NCBI GenBank assembly: GCA_964434165.1
Contig: CAYSUS010000182.1
Location: 1 to 8,806, forward strand
Direction of reading: 5' to 3'
From: CAYSUS01 sp964434165
GTDB lineage: Bacteria > Planctomycetota > Planctomycetia > Pirellulales > Thermoguttaceae
DNA: 8,806 nt
Made by a program: the position numbers and the translations under genes. Each line of letters begins with the position of its first letter. The first letter of the stretch is position 1. The notes beneath the pieces were generated by a model. It saw only the letters and a program-made list of their open reading frames with translations. It made no database searches and had not been told where the DNA came from. Shown piece after piece: positions 1-5,877 of this stretch.

Positions 1-1763
1 TGGCCGGCCTGCTTCATGGGCTCGCGGGCCTCCGCCACCGTCTCGGCGGCCTGGGGCGCGGTGTTCTCGATGCCCTCGGCGACCTTCTCGGCCACGTCCT
101 CGACGTTCTCCTGGCGCTGTTGGAGGCCCTCGGCCGCATCGCTTTCGAGGCCTTTCTCCGCCGCGGCCTGTTGCGACTCCTCGGCGATCTCCTTCTCGGC
201 CTCGGCCGCGCGCTGGAGGGCCTCGGCGGCCTGGGCCATCTCCTGAATCTGCGCGGCCAGCTCCTGGCGGCGCGTGTCGTCCAGGGCGGCCTCCACTTCG
301 GACAGGGCCCGCTGGATCGCCCGCTCCGTGTCCTCGGCGGCCTCCTGGCGCTCCGAGGCCTGGGGATTGCTCATCTGGCGCGCGGCCTCGCGGGCCTCCT
401 GCTGAGCCTCCTCCAGGGCCGAATCCACGGCGGCAGGGAGCTCCTTGTCCTTCGAGACCTCGCCGAGGTCCTTGGCGATCTCGCTTTCCATGGCCTTGGC
501 CGCCTGCGGGTTCTCCTCGGACTCGGCCGTGGCCTTCTCCTGCTCCTGCTGGATCTCTTCAAGCTCGGCCTTGGCCTCCACCAGGTCCTGGCGCATCTGG
601 CCGAGCTCGTCCGACGTCATGCCCAGGTTCTCCATGGCCATCTGCGGGGCCTGGTCCATTTCCTGTGAAGCCTGCTCGAGGTTCTTGAGCACCTTGTCCT
701 GCTCGGCGAGGGCCTCGTCGCGATTGGCCTCGAACAGATCGGTCGCGGCCTCCTCGGCCGCCTGTTCGGCCTTCTCCAGGGCTTCTTCGGCTGCCTGGGG
801 CGCCTCCTGCCGAAGCTCCTCGAGCTCCTTGCGGACCTCGTTCTGCCGGTCGGCGAGCTCCTCGGCCTCGGGCTGCGAGAGGTCGGCGCGGGCGGTCTCC
901 TCGCGGATCTGCTTCTGCTCCTCCATCAGCTCGCGCACGGCCTCGCGGGCCGAGTCGCTGTTCTCGTTCACCAGACCCTGCACGCGCTCGATCGTCTCCA
1001 GCAACTGGCGCAGACCCTCGATCACGGCCTCCTCGCTCTTGGCCGCTTCCGGGTATTTCAGCGCCTCCAGGTGCGTGACCACCGCGCTCATCTCGGCATC
1101 GACGCGTCCTTCTTCCAGGAGGCGCAGCCCGCGCGACGCCTCGGCCCCCACGGCCCCGCCCCAGGCGCGGACCTCGGCGAGCATGTCTTTGAGGCGGAGG
1201 TACATCGCCTTGATGTCGCGCTGGTCCTCGATCGTGGCGAGGGTCATCTCCTCGCGGCGCCCCTGGACCTGCTCGGCCAGCGACCCGGTGGTGTCAAGCA
1301 CGGCCGTCTCCAATTCGATCAGGCGCCGCACCTGGGCGACCATCTCCGAGATGCGAAGCCGCTGAAGCAGGATCTGACGTTGCACGAGCAGCTCGACGAG
1401 CACGTCGCGGCTCTTCGACCGCGCGGCCAGGAAGGTCTGCTGCTTCTGCTTGCCCCTGGCCTGGGGGATCCTGTCCAACAGCTCGATCACCTCGAGCATC
1501 TGCTCGTCGGTGAGCTGATCGATCTTGGCCCGCATGGCGCGGATCTCGCGATACCACTCGTGCTTCTCCAGCCCGTTCTCTTCGAGCTGGACGAGCTGCG
1601 CATCGAGCATGCCGGCGACCATCTGCCGGGCGAGGCTGCGCACGCGGTGCTGGTTGTCCCGCTTGCGCGCGACGCTCTCCGGATCGAGCGTCTGCGCCTG
1701 GACCAGCGCCGCCGAGAAAACGACCACCAACGCCGCCGCGATCCTTGCTCTCACCCCGTTCAT
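1..1763 (-). CDS. Exported Glu/Ala/Gln-rich coiled-coil protein, N-terminal 587 residues (3' end outside window)
   Basis: Translating the minus strand from the ATG at 1763 gives an uninterrupted frame of 587 codons to the left edge with no stop. The start has a strong Shine-Dalgarno site and an ATGA overlap with the gene before it. Residues 1-23 form a clear signal peptide: MNGVRAR, a hydrophobic core (IAAALVVVFSAAL), then VQA before Q24. Residues about 25-265 are helical with mixed composition, including EWYREIRAMRAKIDQLTDEQ, MLEVIELLDRIPQARGKQK and RAWGGAVGAEA. From about 268 onward the sequence is strongly coiled-coil-like, dominated by Glu, Ala and Gln, with recurrent AAEEA and QAAE groups. 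No enzymatic motif is visible. The helical Q/E-rich content resembles the C-terminal half of DUF4175-type proteins, whose N-terminal half corresponds to the preceding gene. It is probably periplasmic or surface-exposed and may have a structural or scaffolding role; that is inference. Confidence 0.87.
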   Translation of the reverse strand, partial: MNGVRARIAAALVVVFSAALVQAQTLDPESVARKRDNQHRVRSLARQMVAGMLDAQLVQLEENGLEKHEWYREIRAMRAKIDQLTDEQMLEVIELLDRIPQARGKQKQQTFLAARSKSRDVLVELLVQRQILLQRLRISEMVAQVRRLIELETAVLDTTGSLAEQVQGRREEMTLATIEDQRDIKAMYLRLKDMLAEVRAWGGAVGAEASRGLRLLEEGRVDAEMSAVVTHLEALKYPEAAKSEEAVIEGLRQLLETIERVQGLVNENSDSAREAVRELMEEQKQIREETARADLSQPEAEELADRQNEVRKELEELRQEAPQAAEEALEKAEQAAEEAATDLFEANRDEALAEQDKVLKNLEQASQEMDQAPQMAMENLGMTSDELGQMRQDLVEAKAELEEIQQEQEKATAESEENPQAAKAMESEIAKDLGEVSKDKELPAAVDSALEEAQQEAREAARQMSNPQASERQEAAEDTERAIQRALSEVEAALDDTRRQELAAQIQEMAQAAEALQRAAEAEKEIAEESQQAAAEKGLESDAAEGLQQRQENVEDVAEKVAEGIENTAPQAAETVAEAREPMKQAG

Positions 1764-3439
1764 GGTTCCTCTCCTACATCGATTTGACGTTCGATCATTT
1801 CCTTGTATTCGTTGACCAGTTGCCGGTCGGCCTCGGTGATCGCCGCCAGGATGCCCTGCTGGTCGGTCACCTGGAACACCAGGGGCTCGCTCAGCGAGAC
1901 CTTGCCCTCGCGCGGGCCGCGATAGTCGGTCGCCTGGACCGTCACCCGAAGCTGGTCCCCCTTGGCCAGCCCGAGCGGCTCCAGGTCCATGCGGTAAACG
2001 CCGTTCTTGATTCTCTCGGGCTTTCCCTCCGCGGCAAGCTCGTAAACGACCACTTCGTCCTCGTCGGTCGTGCCGCTGTCGCGCACGACCTGGCGGAGGA
2101 GGGTAATCCGGGCGAGCCCGTAGTCGTCCCCGGCCTCATAGATCACGCTGGGCCGGGCCGTGGGCAGGATGTACTCGGTGCGGAGGCTGGCCATCACGCG
2201 CGGGGCATGGTCGGCCTTGATGCGGATCACCCCCTGCACGGGTCGCTCCAGTTGCAGCTCGTGCGTGTCGGTCACCTGGACCGCGAAGCGGATCGGCTCG
2301 AGCACCGCCTCCAAGGGTGTGCCGACCGGCGCGAGGGACCAGTTGTCCCCCTCGGTCGCCCGGGCCTCGTCGCGCGCCATGGCGAAGCTCTCTTCGTCGA
2401 TGGCAAGCACCGCTTTCTGGAGCAGCTTGTCGGCCGATAGCCGCACCTCGACCTGCGAGCCCTCGACCACGGAGATCTGCCGCATGCCCGGATGCTCGCC
2501 CGAAGGCACGTCAGGGCCCGTCACGTACTCGGGCGGAGTGACGCGCATCACCAGGTCGATGTTGGGGAGCGGCACCAGGGCCAGGTCCACCGGGTCGGTC
2601 CAGGCGTCGCCGAGGTAGATCTGGTACCGGACCGGATCGGCCAGGCGGGGTAGCGTGCCTGCGAAGAGGCCGCCGGAGGCGTCGGCCTGGTCGCGCTCCA
2701 GGGCGATCGTTGTACTGCCCCCGCCCTCCAGCAGCGAGATCTCCACCCGGCCGGCCTCCGGCACCTCGCCCGAGCACGCCACCTCGAACGTGACCGGCTG
2801 GCCCTCGACCACCGGGTGCGGCCCGCTCTGGCGATCGACCTGGCGCCCGTTGACCTTGACGGTCTCGATCACGGTGCGGGTGGGATAATGCTCCGAGCCG
2901 AGCAGCAGCCGATTGAAGAACGTGGCCACGTGAGCGGGGAACAGCGCAATCAGCAGCGAGACGAGCGCCGAGGTGGCCAGAAGGGCAATCCCGCGGCGAT
3001 TGAGGGGCCGCCTGGGGATGCCCTGCGTGACGTTGAGGTCGCGGCTGAGGTGGGCGGTGCGCTCAATCACGGCCTCCTCGAGCTGGACCGAGCCCCAATC
3101 GCGTGCCTGGGGCGACTCGAACTGGATGGCGGCCACCAGGTCCGAGTCGATGTGCTGCTGTCTTTCGACCATCAAGGCCACGTCCAGCTCCGACTCGTGC
3201 CGGCCCAGCCACGGGAGCGTGTAGCGGCGGAAGGCCCATGCCAAGACGCCCGCGCAGACGGCCAGGAGCACCACGCGCTGCGGAACCGTGGTCTCCAGCA
3301 GACAGTCGATGAGGAACGCGCCGAGCAGCGTCCAGAGCACGGCCACGGCCATGCCGCAATAGCCCGTACCCCAGCGGAGGTTGCGCCGCGCCGCTCTGAG
3401 CCGGTTGAGTCGTGCGTGCAGCTTGGAAAGCTTGGTCAT
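1760..3439 (-). CDS. DUF4175-like membrane protein with large beta-sandwich ectodomain
   Basis: This 559-residue protein starts at the ATGA overlap at 3439; the frame is open to 4180, but the upstream part is shadow of the previous gene. It begins with a basic amphipathic helix (MTKLSKLHARLNRLRAARR), followed by two membrane segments at about 27-48 and 54-70. A soluble helical stretch at about 84-135 contains LDVALMVERQQHIDSDL. A third membrane segment is at about 150-172. From about 175 to 525 the protein looks like several extracytoplasmic beta-sandwich domains, with TPPEYV near 301, AGDDYGLARITL near 436 and VQATDYRGP near 501. These are the pattern seen in planctomycete relatives of DUF4175. 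It ends in a helix (EADRQLVNEYKEMIERQID) that in longer relatives leads into a Gln/Glu-rich helical region; here the gene stops, and the next gene supplies such a region. The DUF4175 assignment rests on my recognition of pattern, not a search. Function unknown; probable envelope protein. Confidence 0.82.
   Translation of the reverse strand: MTKLSKLHARLNRLRAARRNLRWGTGYCGMAVAVLWTLLGAFLIDCLLETTVPQRVVLLAVCAGVLAWAFRRYTLPWLGRHESELDVALMVERQQHIDSDLVAAIQFESPQARDWGSVQLEEAVIERTAHLSRDLNVTQGIPRRPLNRRGIALLATSALVSLLIALFPAHVATFFNRLLLGSEHYPTRTVIETVKVNGRQVDRQSGPHPVVEGQPVTFEVACSGEVPEAGRVEISLLEGGGSTTIALERDQADASGGLFAGTLPRLADPVRYQIYLGDAWTDPVDLALVPLPNIDLVMRVTPPEYVTGPDVPSGEHPGMRQISVVEGSQVEVRLSADKLLQKAVLAIDEESFAMARDEARATEGDNWSLAPVGTPLEAVLEPIRFAVQVTDTHELQLERPVQGVIRIKADHAPRVMASLRTEYILPTARPSVIYEAGDDYGLARITLLRQVVRDSGTTDEDEVVVYELAAEGKPERIKNGVYRMDLEPLGLAKGDQLRVTVQATDYRGPREGKVSLSEPLVFQVTDQQGILAAITEADRQLVNEYKEMIERQIDVGEEP
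1767..1775 (-). promoter_or_regulatory. Strong ribosome binding site for the coiled-coil gene
   Basis: The sense strand reads AGGAGAGGA, with AGGAG ending 7 bases before the ATG at 1763. It lies inside the end of the upstream gene, encoding part of its C-terminal VGEEP. It supports 1763 as the start of the exported coiled-coil protein and the ATGA overlap at 1760-1763. Confidence 0.8.
3436..3439 (-). other. ATGA overlap without a ribosome binding site
   Basis: The stop of the second VWA gene (TGA 3438-3436) and the start of the next gene (ATG 3439-3437) share two bases. The preceding sense sequence, which encodes WINLP, has no purine-rich Shine-Dalgarno core. Translation of the next gene therefore probably depends on ribosomes that have just terminated. 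This contrasts with the otherwise identical overlaps at 5874-5877 and 1760-1763, which both have strong sites. Confidence 0.65.
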
Positions 3440-5877
3440 GGCAGGTTGATCCACTTGCGGCCGAGCCATTCGCCCAGCATGAGCAGCAAAACGCAGCCGA
3501 ACATCAGCCACGTGTCCCAGAGCGAGATCACCTCGACCGAGGTCTCGGTCCGCTCCGGGAGTTCGATGTTGGCCAACAGGTCGGCGGCCTCGGCCAGATC
3601 GGCGGACTGACCGCCCGTCTTGGCGGCCAGGGCCTGCTGAAGCTCCACGTCGCGCACGGCCTTGCGCCGCTCCACGGAAAGGCTCTCGACGTTGAACGCC
3701 GCCTCGGTGTACTCGCTGGTGATCGGGTCTTTCACGCGGATGCGGTACCGTCCCGCCGCGTAGACCGGGAAACGGACCTCGAACCGCCCCGGGCGCACCT
3801 GGCCCACGTTGATCCTCTGCGTCTCCGGCAGCTCCTCGCGCCGCGAGGCGGGCAGCAGCAGCTCGGCCTCGAGGCTTCCTCCGGGCACGCGCCCCTGCTC
3901 GAGGCGCTGGAACTCCTCGTCGTAGGCGTCCACCATCAGCAGCACGCGGTCGTCGGGCCGGTAGTCCTTGCGGTCGGTCTCCACGACGAACCGCTTCTCC
4001 TCGCCCAGGGCGTGGCGCAGGGCCAGGTGGTGGATCATCTGGCCCCAGAACCGGCGGTAGAAGCGTTCGCCGTACTTCCGCCTCAGGCGCCACGTCTCGT
4101 TGAATCCGACGTACACCACCTCGCCCCGCTGGTACTTGCCCACGGCGATGAGCGGCTGCGGCGTCTGGCCGTCGATGCACATGTCGCTGGGATGCACGGC
4201 CAGCGCCGTGGCCAGCGGCCCCAGCTTCTCGACCGGCTGATACCAGGGCACAAGCCCCAGGTTATCCCACGCCTTGCGGTTCTCCGCGTCATGGGCCCCC
4301 AGGTTCATGAACCCGTACTGCTTCTGCCGTGCCTCGGGCGTGAGCTGGAGCCGGAACTGCCGTCGGTCGCGAATCCGCTGCCGCGGATCGACCCGGACCG
4401 GAAGCAGGTCCTCCAGGGGCGTATCCACGAGCTGCCCGGGCCCGAAACGCGGGCCCGCCAGGATCACCAGACCGCCGCCGAACTCGCCGACGAACTCCTT
4501 GGTCAGCCGGCAAAACTGCGGGCTCAGGGCCGAGGCCGGCATGTCGCCCAGGAAGATCACGTCGTGGCCGAAAAACTCGCTCCGCCGCGCGCTCATCGTG
4601 GTCTCGAACAGCGGGTTGCTCTCGCGCACGCGCGGGTCGGCCGAGCGCAGGAACGTGCGGAACCCCTGCATGCCCACCAGCTTGTCGCGGTGGAACACCT
4701 CCTTGATGAACCGCCATTCCCAGGTCGGCTCGTACTCGACGAACAGGAGACGGAGGAACTGATCGCGGATGCGGGCCTCGCTCTGCGAGCGGTTGTTCTG
4801 CTCGACGACCTCGCCTTCCTGGGGATCGATGGTGGCCGTGAAAAGAAACCGGCCCGTCTCCTTGGGCACATGCGGCACCTCCACGACCTGCCTCGGGGCT
4901 TCCAGCCGGATCGACCGCTGGGCGATGGGCACCGCGGGGACCGGCCCGCCGGTCCCGCCCAGCTTCTGCGAGGCGAAGTGCACGGTCACCGTCTCGCCGG
5001 TCAGCCCCTCCTGGCGGACCTCGGCCGAGAGCGTGATCCGCTCGTCCTTCTTCATCAGGCGCGGGGCCTGGAGGTAAACGCCCACGTCCACGGCCGACAC
5101 CGGCCCCACCCCCAGCGTGTAGAGCTTCACGCCGAGGCGCTCGGCGGCCTCGCGCGGCTCCACGCCGCGGTTCTTGTTGAAATCGCTGACCAGCACCACG
5201 CCCGCCAGGTTGGCCGTGGCGTGGCGGCGCCCGAGATCGTCCAGGGCGTTGCCCAGCGCGGTAACCTGGCCGTCGGTCGTCAGTTGCGAGGCCAGGTGCA
5301 CGCCGTCCGCGTCGCGGTCGGCCGCCTCGGCGAGCTCCAGTCCGCGCACGCCGTCGGCGCGGTCGAACAGGAAGGCCTTGAGGCGGAATCGCTCGCTCAG
5401 GTCGCTGATCACCCGGCCGTCGTCCCTGCGCAACAGCCCTTTGACGTACTCGATGCGAGGGACGCCCGACTCGGCGTCGTCCGAGACCCCGGTGGCCTCG
5501 GCATAGCGGACGCGCTGCTCCTCGGAAAGCTGGTCGGCCACGGCCATGCTGTCGGTGCCGTCGACCAGCAGCCACAGGCTGGGACGCAGCCGGCTGGTCA
5601 GCGAGAAGGTGGCGACCGGCTCGGCCAGGATCAGAAGCAGAAGCGCCAACAGCACCGCCCGAAGAACTCCCAGCGCAAGCCGCGCCCCGGGGCGCCGGCC
5701 GGGCTGGTAACGGGTGTAGAACACCACGGCCACGGCCGCCAGCGCCGCCGCGCCAAACAGCAGCCAGGCCGGCGCGTCGTGCGCCCACGGCGCGGCCAGC
5801 GAGAAGTCCATCTTCTCGATGGCCTCGGCGCTTTCCAGGCCCAGGAGGCGTCCGATCCATTGCGTCAGCAGGTTCAT
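3436..5877 (-). CDS. VWA and amidotransferase-like membrane protein
   Basis: This 813-residue protein starts at 5877 within an ATGA overlap and behind an AGGAGG site. The frame is open much further upstream (to 7950), but that stretch overlaps the previous gene and is Arg/Gly/Pro-rich shadow translation. Two membrane segments lie at about 36-54 and 68-92. A VWA-like domain follows directly: LWLLVDGTDSM gives a metal site with Thr in place of the first Ser (D106, T108, S110), T206 is in QVTALG, and VVLVSDFNKNRG gives D232. Residues about 375-595 form an amidotransferase-like region beginning FLRLLFVEYEPTWEWRFIKE, a recognisable 'YVEG.PRWEYRFLK' variant. They continue through DVIFLGDMPA and FGGGLVILAGPRFGPG, where the usual nucleophilic Cys is absent. 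Residues about 628-735 look like a beta-sandwich (ETDRKDYRPDDRVLLMVDAY). A C-terminal membrane segment (about 786-803) ends in GEWLGRKWINLP. It is probably a membrane protein with a large extracytoplasmic part; the function is unknown. Confidence 0.88.
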   Translation of the reverse strand: MNLLTQWIGRLLGLESAEAIEKMDFSLAAPWAHDAPAWLLFGAAALAAVAVVFYTRYQPGRRPGARLALGVLRAVLLALLLLILAEPVATFSLTSRLRPSLWLLVDGTDSMAVADQLSEEQRVRYAEATGVSDDAESGVPRIEYVKGLLRRDDGRVISDLSERFRLKAFLFDRADGVRGLELAEAADRDADGVHLASQLTTDGQVTALGNALDDLGRRHATANLAGVVLVSDFNKNRGVEPREAAERLGVKLYTLGVGPVSAVDVGVYLQAPRLMKKDERITLSAEVRQEGLTGETVTVHFASQKLGGTGGPVPAVPIAQRSIRLEAPRQVVEVPHVPKETGRFLFTATIDPQEGEVVEQNNRSQSEARIRDQFLRLLFVEYEPTWEWRFIKEVFHRDKLVGMQGFRTFLRSADPRVRESNPLFETTMSARRSEFFGHDVIFLGDMPASALSPQFCRLTKEFVGEFGGGLVILAGPRFGPGQLVDTPLEDLLPVRVDPRQRIRDRRQFRLQLTPEARQKQYGFMNLGAHDAENRKAWDNLGLVPWYQPVEKLGPLATALAVHPSDMCIDGQTPQPLIAVGKYQRGEVVYVGFNETWRLRRKYGERFYRRFWGQMIHHLALRHALGEEKRFVVETDRKDYRPDDRVLLMVDAYDEEFQRLEQGRVPGGSLEAELLLPASRREELPETQRINVGQVRPGRFEVRFPVYAAGRYRIRVKDPITSEYTEAAFNVESLSVERRKAVRDVELQQALAAKTGGQSADLAEAADLLANIELPERTETSVEVISLWDTWLMFGCVLLLMLGEWLGRKWINLP

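Noticed and set aside
445..1365. Plus-strand open frame of 306 codons, and another at 1071-1787
   Set aside because: Both are antisense to the exported coiled-coil gene. The first translation is Ser/Arg/Ala-rich without a domain, and the minus-strand frame has a signal peptide, a strong ribosome site and an overlap with its neighbour.
4289..5860. A 523-codon minus-strand open frame overlapping the second VWA gene
   Set aside because: It is in a different frame from the domain-bearing one. Its composition is Arg/Gly/Ala/Pro shadow sequence, with no ribosome site or motif noticed.
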